From positions 2,271,486 to 2,335,485 of the forward strand of contig LT599018.1 of NCBI GenBank assembly GCA_900079685.1: DNA of 64,000 nt, in the 5' to 3' direction. This document shows, piece by piece, positions 1-8,469 of this stretch; positions within the stretch are counted from its first letter, which is position 1; every line of letters starts with the position of its first letter. The notes under the pieces are model-generated. The model ran no database searches, was not told where the DNA came from, and saw nothing but the letters and a program-made list of their open reading frames with translations. The translations under genes and the position numbers were made by a program. This DNA is from an uncultured delta proteobacterium (GTDB lineage: Bacteria > Desulfobacterota > Desulfovibrionia > Desulfovibrionales > Desulfovibrionaceae).

Positions 1-2
1 CC

Positions 3-1094
3 CCGTGGGACAACGTCCAGTTCCTGGTGTTTCTGGCGGCGGTGTTGCGCGCGACGCACAAGCACGCTGCGGCCATCCGCCTCGCCACGGTGGGCGCGGG
101 CAACGACCACCGCCTCGGCGCCAACGAAGCGCCCCCGGCCATTCTTTCCATCTTCCTGGGCGACCAGGTCACCCAGATCATCGAAAGCATTGCCAAAGGC
201 AACGGCAGCGCTTCCGGCGTGGCGAACGCGCCCATCGAGCTCGGCGTCACCTGCATGCCGCCGCTGCCCAAAGACGTCTCCGACCGCAACCGGACCAGCT
301 CGCTCGCCTTCACGGGCAACAAGTTCGAGTTCCGGGCCGTGGGCTCCTCCATGTCCGTGGCCCCGGCCAACACGGTGCTGAACACCGCCATGGCGAACGC
401 CCTGAACGAGATCGCGACCGAACTGGAAACCTCCGTGGGCGAAGGCATGCCGCTGACCAAGGCCGTGCAGAGCCTGCTTGAGCGGCTCTTCAGGGAACAC
501 ATGCCCGTGGTGTTCAACGGCAACGGCTACACCGAGGAATGGCAGCAGGAAGCGGCGAGGCGCGGCCTCCCCAACTACAGGGATACCGTCACGGCCCTTT
601 CCCACTACACCGACCCGGAAGTGATGGACGTGTTCCTTTCCACCAACGTGCTCAGCGAACGCGAGCTCCTGGCCCGCCAGGAAATCTTGCTGGAAACCTA
701 CATCCGCCACATCCACGTGGAGGCGAAGCTCGCCATCTCCATGGGACGCAGCGTGATCCTGCCCGCCGCCATGAAGGCGCTCAAGGACATGGCCGAGGTG
801 GTCGCCAGCGTCAAAGCCATGGTGCCCGACGCGAAAGATCTGCCCGAGGAAACACTGTACCACACCATGCGCGGCCATGTGCACGGCCTCATGAAAGCCG
901 TCGAGAAGCTCGACGCGGACCACGAGAAGCTTGACGCCATGACCGGCACGCTCAAACGGGCCGAGGCCTCCCGCGACATCCTGGTGCCCGCCATGGCCGA
1001 GTGCCGCGCGCATGCGGATGCCCTTGAGGCCATCATGGATGACGCCCTCTGGCCCCTGCCGAAGTACGGCGAACTGCTCTGGAACCATTGCTGA
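3..1094 (+). CDS. glnN: Glutamine synthetase type III, C-terminal part (5' end outside window)
   Basis: The reading frame is open from the window edge and gives 363 C-terminal residues, so the start lies outside. The protein makes glutamine from glutamate, ammonia and ATP in the cytoplasm. The stretch VGAGNDHRLGANEAPPAI near the left edge is the substrate/ATP-site region typical of the long type III enzymes, and the last ~200 residues form the helical extension (NYRDTVTALSHYTDPEVMDV, then ETYIRHIHVEAK) that distinguishes GlnN from GlnA. The glutamate synthase gene follows on the same strand about 375 bases later, so the two enzymes together form a GS-GOGAT pair. The stop codon lies at the very edge of a long palindrome (1093-1238). 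The family is clear; the subtype rests on the C-terminal extension. Confidence 0.93.
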   Translation, partial: PWDNVQFLVFLAAVLRATHKHAAAIRLATVGAGNDHRLGANEAPPAILSIFLGDQVTQIIESIAKGNGSASGVANAPIELGVTCMPPLPKDVSDRNRTSSLAFTGNKFEFRAVGSSMSVAPANTVLNTAMANALNEIATELETSVGEGMPLTKAVQSLLERLFREHMPVVFNGNGYTEEWQQEAARRGLPNYRDTVTALSHYTDPEVMDVFLSTNVLSERELLARQEILLETYIRHIHVEAKLAISMGRSVILPAAMKALKDMAEVVASVKAMVPDAKDLPEETLYHTMRGHVHGLMKAVEKLDADHEKLDAMTGTLKRAEASRDILVPAMAECRAHADALEAIMDDALWPLPKYGELLWNHC

Positions 1095-1238
1095 GGATCG
1101 GCGCTACAGGGTCTTTTTGCCCTCTGCCTTCGTCAGGCGCGTTCCGTGCGAAACTCATGTATGCCCAATACTATTCGCTTCGCCCGGAACGCGCCTTTCT
1201 CGGCAGAGAACAAAAATCCTCCTGTAGCACCAATCCTC
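1093..1238. repeat. 146-bp imperfect palindrome
   Basis: The outer arms 1093-1110 and 1221-1238 are inverted repeats of 18 bases with two mismatches. CTCTGCC (1122-1128) pairs with GGCAGAG (1202-1208), and the inner 11-base arms 1136-1146 and 1185-1195 match perfectly. The arms stay alignable down to a short loop around 1160-1165. The two outer mismatches become G-U pairs in RNA made from the minus strand, so it folds better in that direction. It may be a MITE-like element, or a terminator/attenuator between glnN and gltB. The remaining gap to 1357 has no gene that I can support. Confidence 0.75.
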
Positions 1239-1357
1239 AAAGTTGTGCCGCAATGGAGTCAAAATAAGCGCTGCCTTTGATTCAGGGCTTTTCTGCAAAA
1301 TTTTCTCCCCCTCACTTTCCTCCCCGATGAAAAGGTTTGGAGATAGGGGATGGGGGT

Positions 1358-1448
1358 CCGGGGGAAGGGGGATCTACGAAAATAGTTCGGCTTCGCTTCG
1401 CTCAGACCGAACGGGTTTTCCTCAAAAAGTTCTTTCCCCTTCCCCCGG
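1358..1448. repeat. Inverted-repeat element in the gltB leader
   Basis: Perfect 13-base arms (1358-1370 and 1436-1448, CCGGGGGAAGGGG and its complement) enclose a second stem, GTTCGG (1385-1390) with CCGAAC (1407-1412). It ends 22 bases before the gltB start, so it would form in the leader mRNA. Similar G-rich purine/pyrimidine palindromes recur between genes in this window. Confidence 0.6.
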
Positions 1449-1470
1449 CGCTCCCGCTCGCGAGACCGCC

Positions 1471-4400
1471 ATGAAAAACGCCACGAGACTGTACGATCCC
1501 TTTGAAGAACACGATGCCTGCGGGGTGGGGTTTGTCGCCCGCATAGACGGCCGGGCCGATCACTCTTTGGTGGAGGACGCCATTTCCGCTCTCGCCCGCA
1601 TGGCCCACCGGGGCGGGGCGGGGCACGACCCCAACCAGGCGGACGGGGCGGGGCTGCTCATGCCCATCCCGCGCCTGTTCATGCAGCGGGTCTGGGGCGC
1701 GCTCTGCGCCATGCCCGAACGGTACGGGCTGGGCCACTTCTTCCTGCCGCGAGACGAAAAACACCGCGAACGGGCCGAGGAGATAGTGGAATCGTCGCTC
1801 CGCGCCCACGGGCTGCACCCCCTGGCCTGGCGGGACACGCCGCTGCGCACGGACACCCTTCCCCCGGCCGCGCTGGAAAGTCTGCCGGTCATCCGCCAGC
1901 TTTTAGTGGATCTTTCCGCGTGTACGGACGAAGAAATGGAACGGCGCCTCTACATGGCCCGCCGCCAGATGGAAACCGCCGTCGCGAAAGCCATGGCCTT
2001 CCCGCGCCGCGATTTTCACGTGGCGAGCCTCTCCTCCCGGAGCGTGGTGTACAAGGGCATGCTGCCGGGCGCGCAGCTGGCCGCGCTCTACCCGGACCTC
2101 GCGGACCGCGATTTCATGGTGCATTTCGCCATTTTCCACGAGCGGTACAGCACCAACACCACCCCGGCCTGGCGGCTGGCCCAGCCGTTCCGGTGCCTGG
2201 CGCACAACGGGGAGATCAATACGCTCCGCAGCAACCAGGGGGCCATGACCATGCGCGAGCCGCTGCTGGCGAGCCCGCTGTTCGGCTCCATGGAGCACAT
2301 GCTGCCGGTCCTGGACGACACCGGGAGCGATTCCGCCATGCTCGACAACGCCATGGAACTGCTCATCCACGGCGGGCGGTCCCTGCCCCACGCGGCCATG
2401 ATGCTGGTGCCGGAACCGTACGGGAAAAGTTTCATCATGGGCGACGACAAACGCGCCTTCTACGAATACCACGCGGCGCTGATGGAACCGTGGGACGGCC
2501 CGGCGGCTCTCGTTTTTACGGACGGCTATAAGCAGATCGGCGCGGTGCTGGACAGGAACGCGCTCCGGCCCAGCCGGTACTGCGTGACCAAGGACGGCAG
2601 GTTTTTGCTGGCCTCGGAAGCCGGGGTGCTGGATATCCCAGCCGCCCAGATCGCCAAACGGGGGCGGCTTCAGCCCCGCCGCATGCTGCTGGTGGATTTT
2701 GCCCGCCACCGCGTGGTCACGGACGCCGAGTGCAAAGGCCGCGTAATCTACGGCAAACCTTACCGCCACTGGATGCGCCAGCACGGTATCCAGATGTCCG
2801 ACCTGCCCCAGCCGCCGCGCGGGCATGAAGCGGGCTTCGCCCCGCTGCCCATGGACCGGGCCAAGCAGCTCTTCGGCTACGTGGCCGAGGACCTGGCGGA
2901 CATCATCACCCCCATGGCGAAAGACGCCCAGGAACCCGTGGCCTCCATGGGCGACGATACGCCGCTGGCCGTGCTGTCGAACAGGCCGCAACTTCTGTTC
3001 CGCTATTTCAAGCAGCGCTTCGCCCAGGTGACCAACCCGCCCATAGACCCGTTGCGCGAGGAGTTGGTCATGTCCCTCAAGGGATTTTTGGGCAGACGCC
3101 ATAACCTGCTTGAGGAAACGCCCGAACATTACGCCCAGCTCCGGCTGCCGCACCCCGTGCTGCTGGCCGACGACATGGCGCGGCTGCGCGCGTCCGAGCA
3201 TCCGGCGGTAAAAACGGCCGAACTGCCCATGCTGTTCGAAAAACCGGCTTTGCCGCAGGAACGCCACGCGGCCGGGGACGGTTTGAAAAAGGGACTGGAC
3301 GATCTGTTCGCGGCGGCGGACGCTGCCCTGCAAGACGGCGCCACCATCCTGATACTCTCGGACCGCAAGGCGGACGCGGGCACGGCTCCCATCCCCTCGC
3401 TGCTGGCCCTCTCCGGCCTGCACCATCATCTGTTGCGGCAAAAGACCCGCCATGCCTGCGGCATCGTCGTGGACAGCGGGGAAATACGGGAAGTGATGCA
3501 CGTGGCGCAACTCCTGGCCTTCGGCGCGGGCGGGGTGCATCCCCGCGTGGCCCTGGATATCGTCACCGAACTGGCCCGGGAAGGCGCGCTCGGCGACGTA
3601 ACGCCCCGCATCGCCAGGGACGCGTACGTCACGGCCCTCAAGAAGGGGCTGCTCAAGACCTTCGCCCGCATGGGCATTTCCACCGTCCGCAGTTTCCGGG
3701 GCGGCCAGGGGTTCGAGGCCCTGGGCCTCGGCCAGGACCTGGTACAGGAGTATTTCACGGGCACGGCCAGCCGCCTGGACGGCATCGGCCTGGAGCACAT
3801 CGCGCGCGATACGCTGACCCGGCACGCGGCGGCCTTCCCTGAAACAGATGCCGTGGAACCGATAACGGACGGCGGCACCCACCGCTTCCGCAAGGGCGGC
3901 GAGCGCCACCTCTGGTCGCCGGAGGCCGTCAGAGCCCTGCACAAGGCCGTGCGCGAGAACGACTATGAAGCGTATAAGGAATACGCCGCGTGCAGCGACG
4001 ACCAGGGCGATACGCCCGTGACACTCCGCAGCCTTTTCACCTTTGCCGAAAGAACGCCCGTGCCCCTGGACGAGGTGGAACCGGAAGAGAGCATCATGAC
4101 CCGGTTCGTGGGCGCGGCCATGTCCTTCGGGTCCATCAGCAAAGAGGCGCACGAAGCCGTGGCTGTCGCCATGAACCGCGTGGGCGCCAAATCCAACTGC
4201 GGCGAAGGCGGGGAAGATCCGGAACGGGCGATCCTTTTGCCCGACGGGTCGGACCGGCGCTCGCACATCCGCCAACTGGCTTCGGGCCGGTTCGGCGTGA
4301 CGGCCACCTACCTCGTGCAGGCGGACGAAATCCAGATCAAGATCGCCCAGGGGGCGAAGCCCGGCGAAGGCGGCCAGCTTCCGGCCCACAAGGTTCTGCC

Positions 4401-6018
4401 GGAAATCGCCCGGGTACGGCGGACCATCCCCGGCGTGACGCTGATCTCCCCGCCGCCCCACCACGACATTTATTCCATTGAGGATCTGGCCCAGCTGATC
4501 TTTGACCTCAAGTGCCTGCATCCCAAAACCAGGATATCGGTCAAGCTGGTGGCGGGCGCGGGGGTGGGCACCATTGCCACCGGGGTCGCCAAGGCGGGCG
4601 CGGATACCATCATCATCTCCGGGCACGACGGCGGCACGGGCGCATCCCCGAGGACGGCCATCCGCCACGTGGGCATGCCCTGGGAGCTGGGGCTCGCGGA
4701 AGCGCAGACCGCTCTGGTCCAGAGCGGCATGCGCAACCGGCTCACCCTGCAGACGGACGGCCAGCTCCGCACCGGCCGCGATATCGCCATCGCCGCCCTG
4801 ATGGGCGCGGAAGAGTTCGGCCTGGGCACCTGCCTTCTGGTTTCCCTGGGCTGCTGCCTCTTGCGGGTCTGCCATAAAGGAACCTGCACCATGGGCATCG
4901 CCACCCAGGACGAAAAACTGCGGGCGAAATTCGCGGGCAGCCCGGACCACGCGGAACGGTTCGTCCGCTTCCTGGCCCGCGACCTGCGCGAGCATATGGC
5001 GAAACTCGGCTTCCGCGCCGTGGACGACATGATCGGCCAGAGCGGCGGCGTGTTGCAGGCAGCATCCGCGCCCATCGGCAGCAAGGTGTCCCTCCTTTGC
5101 CTCGCGCCGCTGATCGCGGGCAACGGCCACGGCGTCCAGCGCCGGACCGCGCCCTTTACGGGACGGCAGGATTCCCCGCTGGATTCCGCCATGCTCGCCG
5201 CCCTCATGCCCGGCATCCAGGCCGGGCAGCCCACCCGGTTCGAAGGCATGATCCGCAACACGGACAGGGCCGCGGGCACGCGCGTGGCCGGGGAAATCGC
5301 CCGCATGGCCGGGGATGCCGGGCTTACGCCGGGCAGCGTCGAAATACTCCTGAACGGCACGGCCGGGCAAAGCGCCGGGGCCTTCCTCACCCGGGGCATA
5401 ACCCTGCGCATCGCCGGGGAAACAAACGACTACGCGGGCAAAGGGCTTTCCGGCGGCGTGCTGGTGGTGGCCCCGCCGAAAATCGTCTCCGTCTCCGGGG
5501 AGGATCAGGCCGCCGTCGGGAACGTCGCGCTGTACGGCGCGACAAGCGGGGAGGCGTATTTCGCCGGGAGCGCCGGTGAACGCTTCGCCGTAAGAAATTC
5601 CGGCGCCTCGGCCGTGGTGGAGGGTGTGGGCGATCATGCTTGCGAATATATGACCGGCGGGGTAGTTGTCGTTCTTGGCTCCACAGGATACAATTTCGCG
5701 GCAGGCATGAGTGGCGGCACGGCGTACGTGTATGACAGGAGCGAGCAGTTCCAGACGCGCTGCAACATGGACGGCATCGATTTTGAGAGCGTCTGGCGGC
5801 CCGACGACGTCATGCTTTTGCGTTCGCTTCTCACGCGGCACGTGCGCCATACGGGAAGCGCTCTGGCCAAGTCGCTTCTTGACGACTGGCAGTCCGTGCT
5901 GCCGCTGTTTTTGAAAGTAACGCCCATTGAATACCAGCGTGCGCTCGACCGCATGAAGCTGGCCGAAGGCCCTGACGTTGTGAGCATTTCCGCCACCGAG
6001 GAGGTTTATATCCGATGA
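1471..6018 (+). CDS. gltB: Glutamate synthase large (alpha) subunit
   Basis: 1515 residues, the usual length of the bacterial GltB chain. It converts glutamine and 2-oxoglutarate to two glutamates. The class II amidotransferase domain begins with EEHDACGVGF; Cys17 is expected to become the N-terminal nucleophile after removal of a short propeptide. The FMN-binding synthase domain follows (about 830-1200), with 3Fe-4S cysteines C1128, C1134 and C1139 in GCCLLRVCHKGTCTMGIATQ. The GXGXG beta-helix is at about 1260-1500 (GGVLVVAPP, GGVVVVLGSTGYNFAAGMSGG). The start was chosen to keep a normal propeptide; the frame runs further upstream but only through palindromic leader sequence, and no good Shine-Dalgarno is visible. 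It overlaps dapF by four bases (ATGA). No small GltD subunit is encoded nearby. Confidence 0.95.
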   Translation: MKNATRLYDPFEEHDACGVGFVARIDGRADHSLVEDAISALARMAHRGGAGHDPNQADGAGLLMPIPRLFMQRVWGALCAMPERYGLGHFFLPRDEKHRERAEEIVESSLRAHGLHPLAWRDTPLRTDTLPPAALESLPVIRQLLVDLSACTDEEMERRLYMARRQMETAVAKAMAFPRRDFHVASLSSRSVVYKGMLPGAQLAALYPDLADRDFMVHFAIFHERYSTNTTPAWRLAQPFRCLAHNGEINTLRSNQGAMTMREPLLASPLFGSMEHMLPVLDDTGSDSAMLDNAMELLIHGGRSLPHAAMMLVPEPYGKSFIMGDDKRAFYEYHAALMEPWDGPAALVFTDGYKQIGAVLDRNALRPSRYCVTKDGRFLLASEAGVLDIPAAQIAKRGRLQPRRMLLVDFARHRVVTDAECKGRVIYGKPYRHWMRQHGIQMSDLPQPPRGHEAGFAPLPMDRAKQLFGYVAEDLADIITPMAKDAQEPVASMGDDTPLAVLSNRPQLLFRYFKQRFAQVTNPPIDPLREELVMSLKGFLGRRHNLLEETPEHYAQLRLPHPVLLADDMARLRASEHPAVKTAELPMLFEKPALPQERHAAGDGLKKGLDDLFAAADAALQDGATILILSDRKADAGTAPIPSLLALSGLHHHLLRQKTRHACGIVVDSGEIREVMHVAQLLAFGAGGVHPRVALDIVTELAREGALGDVTPRIARDAYVTALKKGLLKTFARMGISTVRSFRGGQGFEALGLGQDLVQEYFTGTASRLDGIGLEHIARDTLTRHAAAFPETDAVEPITDGGTHRFRKGGERHLWSPEAVRALHKAVRENDYEAYKEYAACSDDQGDTPVTLRSLFTFAERTPVPLDEVEPEESIMTRFVGAAMSFGSISKEAHEAVAVAMNRVGAKSNCGEGGEDPERAILLPDGSDRRSHIRQLASGRFGVTATYLVQADEIQIKIAQGAKPGEGGQLPAHKVLPEIARVRRTIPGVTLISPPPHHDIYSIEDLAQLIFDLKCLHPKTRISVKLVAGAGVGTIATGVAKAGADTIIISGHDGGTGASPRTAIRHVGMPWELGLAEAQTALVQSGMRNRLTLQTDGQLRTGRDIAIAALMGAEEFGLGTCLLVSLGCCLLRVCHKGTCTMGIATQDEKLRAKFAGSPDHAERFVRFLARDLREHMAKLGFRAVDDMIGQSGGVLQAASAPIGSKVSLLCLAPLIAGNGHGVQRRTAPFTGRQDSPLDSAMLAALMPGIQAGQPTRFEGMIRNTDRAAGTRVAGEIARMAGDAGLTPGSVEILLNGTAGQSAGAFLTRGITLRIAGETNDYAGKGLSGGVLVVAPPKIVSVSGEDQAAVGNVALYGATSGEAYFAGSAGERFAVRNSGASAVVEGVGDHACEYMTGGVVVVLGSTGYNFAAGMSGGTAYVYDRSEQFQTRCNMDGIDFESVWRPDDVMLLRSLLTRHVRHTGSALAKSLLDDWQSVLPLFLKVTPIEYQRALDRMKLAEGPDVVSISATEEVYIR

Positions 6019-6896
6019 ATACGCGCGCCACCATTGAGAACCGGTTCAGGTTCACCAAGATGGAAGGCCTTGGCAACGACTACGTGTACGCCGAGGAATT
6101 CGGCAAGCCCATCAAAAACGCGCCGGAAATAGCGCGCCTGGTCTCTGACCGGCATTTCGGCGTCGGTTCCGACGGGCTGATCCTGATCGGCAGCTCGGAC
6201 AAGGCTGACTTCCGCATGCGCATGTTCAACGCGGACGGTTCGGAAGGGGAAATGTGCGGCAACGGCATCCGTTGCGTGGGCAAATACGTATACGATTACG
6301 GCCTGACCCTCAAAACCGCCGTGACCGTCGAAACGCTTGCCGGTATCCGCAACCTCAAGCTCAACCTTTCCGGGTACCGGGTGCAGTCCGTGCGCGTGGA
6401 CATGGGCCAAGCCATCCTTGAGCCGAAAAAAATCCCCATCGACGCCACGGGCAAGGACTACATCGACCGGGAAATCGTGGTGGACGGCAAGACGTACCGC
6501 GGCACCGCCGTTTCCATGGGCAACCCGCATTTCGTGATTCCCGTGGACGACGTGGACAAACTCGACCTTGCGGCGATGGGCCCCTCGTTCGAGCACCACA
6601 AGCTGTTCCCCAAGCGGGTCAACACCGAGTTCGTGCAGATCCTTTCCAAAAAGGAAGTCCGCATGCGGGTGTGGGAGCGCGGGTCCGGAGAAACGCTCGC
6701 CTGCGGCACCGGCGCCTGCGCCACGGCCGTGGCCTGCGCCCTGAACGGCTGGACCGACAGAAAGGTAACGGTCCACCTGCTTGGGGGAGACCTGTTCATC
6801 GAATGGGACAAGGATAACACCGTGTACATGACCGGGCCGGCAACCACCGTCTTTGACGGCGAATACCTGCTCCCCCACGGCGTGACGGTCGGGTAA
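6015..6896 (+). CDS. dapF: Diaminopimelate epimerase
   Basis: 293 residues. Interconverts LL- and meso-diaminopimelate without a cofactor, supplying meso-DAP for peptidoglycan and lysine. Both catalytic cysteines are present: C81 in EMCGNGIRC and C230 in GETLACGTGACATA. The N-terminal GLGNDYVY and GSDGLILI are also typical. The start overlaps the gltB stop as ATGA, implying translational coupling. With dapL directly downstream it forms the short aminotransferase branch: tetrahydrodipicolinate to LL-DAP (DapL) to meso-DAP (DapF). Confidence 0.97.
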   Translation: MNTRATIENRFRFTKMEGLGNDYVYAEEFGKPIKNAPEIARLVSDRHFGVGSDGLILIGSSDKADFRMRMFNADGSEGEMCGNGIRCVGKYVYDYGLTLKTAVTVETLAGIRNLKLNLSGYRVQSVRVDMGQAILEPKKIPIDATGKDYIDREIVVDGKTYRGTAVSMGNPHFVIPVDDVDKLDLAAMGPSFEHHKLFPKRVNTEFVQILSKKEVRMRVWERGSGETLACGTGACATAVACALNGWTDRKVTVHLLGGDLFIEWDKDNTVYMTGPATTVFDGEYLLPHGVTVG

Positions 6897-6899
6897 AAA

Positions 6900-6966
6900 C
6901 CGGGGGCGGGAACCACAAGGGGTGACCCCTTGAGGTTCCTCGCAGAGGCCGCGCCTCCGCCCCCGG
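6900..6966. terminator. Palindromic terminator-like element after dapF
   Basis: Outer arms CCGGGGGCGG (6900-6909) and CCGCCCCCGG (6957-6966) enclose an inner hairpin at 6909-6939 in which GGAACC pairs with GGTTCC and AAGGGG with CCCCTT. There is no T-run. The GGGAACC...GGTTCC core also occurs at 11369-11421 and 18012-18045. Confidence 0.6.
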
Positions 6967-7102
6967 CCCCCCCCACCCTCCTTATCCCGACAGGGTTGGC
7001 GAGGCGGGAAAATGACGGTATACCGGGAGTTCGCGCGTGACGCGCGTTTTCACGTTTCAGCGGCCTTCAGCGCCTGCAATTACCACTATAGGAGAATAGT
7101 GT

Positions 7103-8323
7103 ATGGCCAATATCAATGCGAACTACCTGAACCTCAGGAGCAGCTACCTCTTTTCCGAGATCGCATCCCGCGTGGCTGCTCACGCGGCGAAAAACCCGGA
7201 GCAGAAAATCATCCGCCTCGGCATCGGCGACGTGACCCAGCCGCTGGTGCCCGCCGTGGTCAAAGCCCTGCAGAGCGCGGTGGCCGAGCAGGCGACCGCC
7301 GCGGGCTTCAAGGGGTACGGCCCGGAACAGGGCTATGACTTCCTGCGCGAGGTCATCGTCCGGGACTGCTACGCGGACCTGGGCATCAAGGCGGACGAAG
7401 TGTTCGTCAGCGACGGCGCCAAGTGCGACGTGGGCAACTTCCCGGAACTCTTCGCGGCGGACTGCAAAGTGGCCATCACGGACCCCGTGTATCCCGTGTA
7501 CGCCGACGTCAACGTCATGGCGGGACGCGGCGGCGCGCCGGACGCTTCCGGCCGGTTCGCGGGCATGATCTATCTGCCCTGCACCGCGGAGAACAATTTC
7601 GTGCCGGACCTGCCGAAGGAAAGACCCGACCTCATCTACCTGTGCTACCCCAACAACCCCACGGGCACGGTCCTCACGAAGGACCAGCTGAAGGTCTGGG
7701 TGGACTATGCCAGAAAGAACGATGCGGTTATTTTTTACGACGCCGCCTACGAATGCTTTATCCGCGAACCGGGCATCCCGCACAGCATTTACGAAATCGA
7801 GGGCGCGCATGAGGTTGCGATCGAGTTCCGCAGCTATTCCAAGACGGCCGGTTTCACCGGGCTGCGCTGCGGCTACGCCGTCGTGCCCAAGGCCGTGACC
7901 GGCAAGGGGCCGGACGGTTCGCGCGTGGCGCTCAACGGGCTGTGGAACCGCCGCCAGACCACCAAATACAACGGCTGCCCCTACATCGTGCAGAGGGCGG
8001 CGGAGGCCGTGCATTCGGCGGAAGGCAAAAAAGAGGTCCAGGCCGTTGTCGAGGGGTACCTCGCCAACTCCAGGATGATAAAAGACGCCTTTGTGAAAAT
8101 GGGTCTCACGGTCGTCGGCGGGGTTAACGCGCCGTATGTCTGGGTGAAGCTGCCCATGAATTCCTGGGATTTCTTCTCCCTGCTGCTGGAAAAGGTTGGC
8201 GTGGTGGGTACCCCGGGCGCGGGCTTCGGCCCCAGCGGCCAGGAATATTTCCGCCTGACCGGCTTCGGCAGCCCGGAAAACACCAAGGAAGCCATAGCGC
8301 GCCTTCAGACCTTGAAACTGTAG
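7103..8323 (+). CDS. dapL: LL-diaminopimelate aminotransferase
   Basis: 406 residues. A PLP enzyme converting tetrahydrodipicolinate and glutamate directly to LL-diaminopimelate, bypassing DapD/C/E. The N-terminal [20 protein letters not shown], the [10 protein letters not shown] loop and the Schiff-base lysine K247 in [15 protein letters not shown] are characteristic of DapL rather than of general aspartate aminotransferases. The start is supported by a good Shine-Dalgarno (TAGGAGA, 7089-7095). It lies about 200 bases after dapF, separated by a palindromic element, so it may have its own promoter. Confidence 0.95.
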   Translation: MANINANYLNLRSSYLFSEIASRVAAHAAKNPEQKIIRLGIGDVTQPLVPAVVKALQSAVAEQATAAGFKGYGPEQGYDFLREVIVRDCYADLGIKADEVFVSDGAKCDVGNFPELFAADCKVAITDPVYPVYADVNVMAGRGGAPDASGRFAGMIYLPCTAENNFVPDLPKERPDLIYLCYPNNPTGTVLTKDQLKVWVDYARKNDAVIFYDAAYECFIREPGIPHSIYEIEGAHEVAIEFRSYSKTAGFTGLRCGYAVVPKAVTGKGPDGSRVALNGLWNRRQTTKYNGCPYIVQRAAEAVHSAEGKKEVQAVVEGYLANSRMIKDAFVKMGLTVVGGVNAPYVWVKLPMNSWDFFSLLLEKVGVVGTPGAGFGPSGQEYFRLTGFGSPENTKEAIARLQTLKL

Positions 8324-8339
8324 GTATACATTTTATAAT

Positions 8340-8364
8340 CCCGGGGGAGAAACACTCCCCCGGG
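8340..8364 (+). terminator. Hairpin after dapL
   Basis: A perfect 10-base stem (CCCGGGGGAG at 8340-8349, CTCCCCCGGG at 8355-8364) with a five-base loop, 17 bases after the dapL stop. It lacks a T-run, so it may terminate weakly or only protect the 3' end. Confidence 0.6.
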
Positions 8365-8469
8365 CTTCGGCCAGAACCCCTGCCCCCGGATTCCGGCAAC
8401 GTATAAATCTTTTGGAGATAAGCATATTCCCGTATTGACCGCGACAACGCTCTAGCATAAAGGTTATTA

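Noticed and set aside
1243-1470. N-terminal extension of gltB
   Set aside because: The open frame runs through palindromic leader sequence and would put 76 residues before the propeptide of the Cys17 nucleophile.
1903-5850. 1315-codon open frame on the minus strand opposite gltB
   Set aside because: It is antisense to a clearly identified gene, is low in recognizable motifs and rich in His/Arg/Gly/Pro, as expected from high-GC codon bias.
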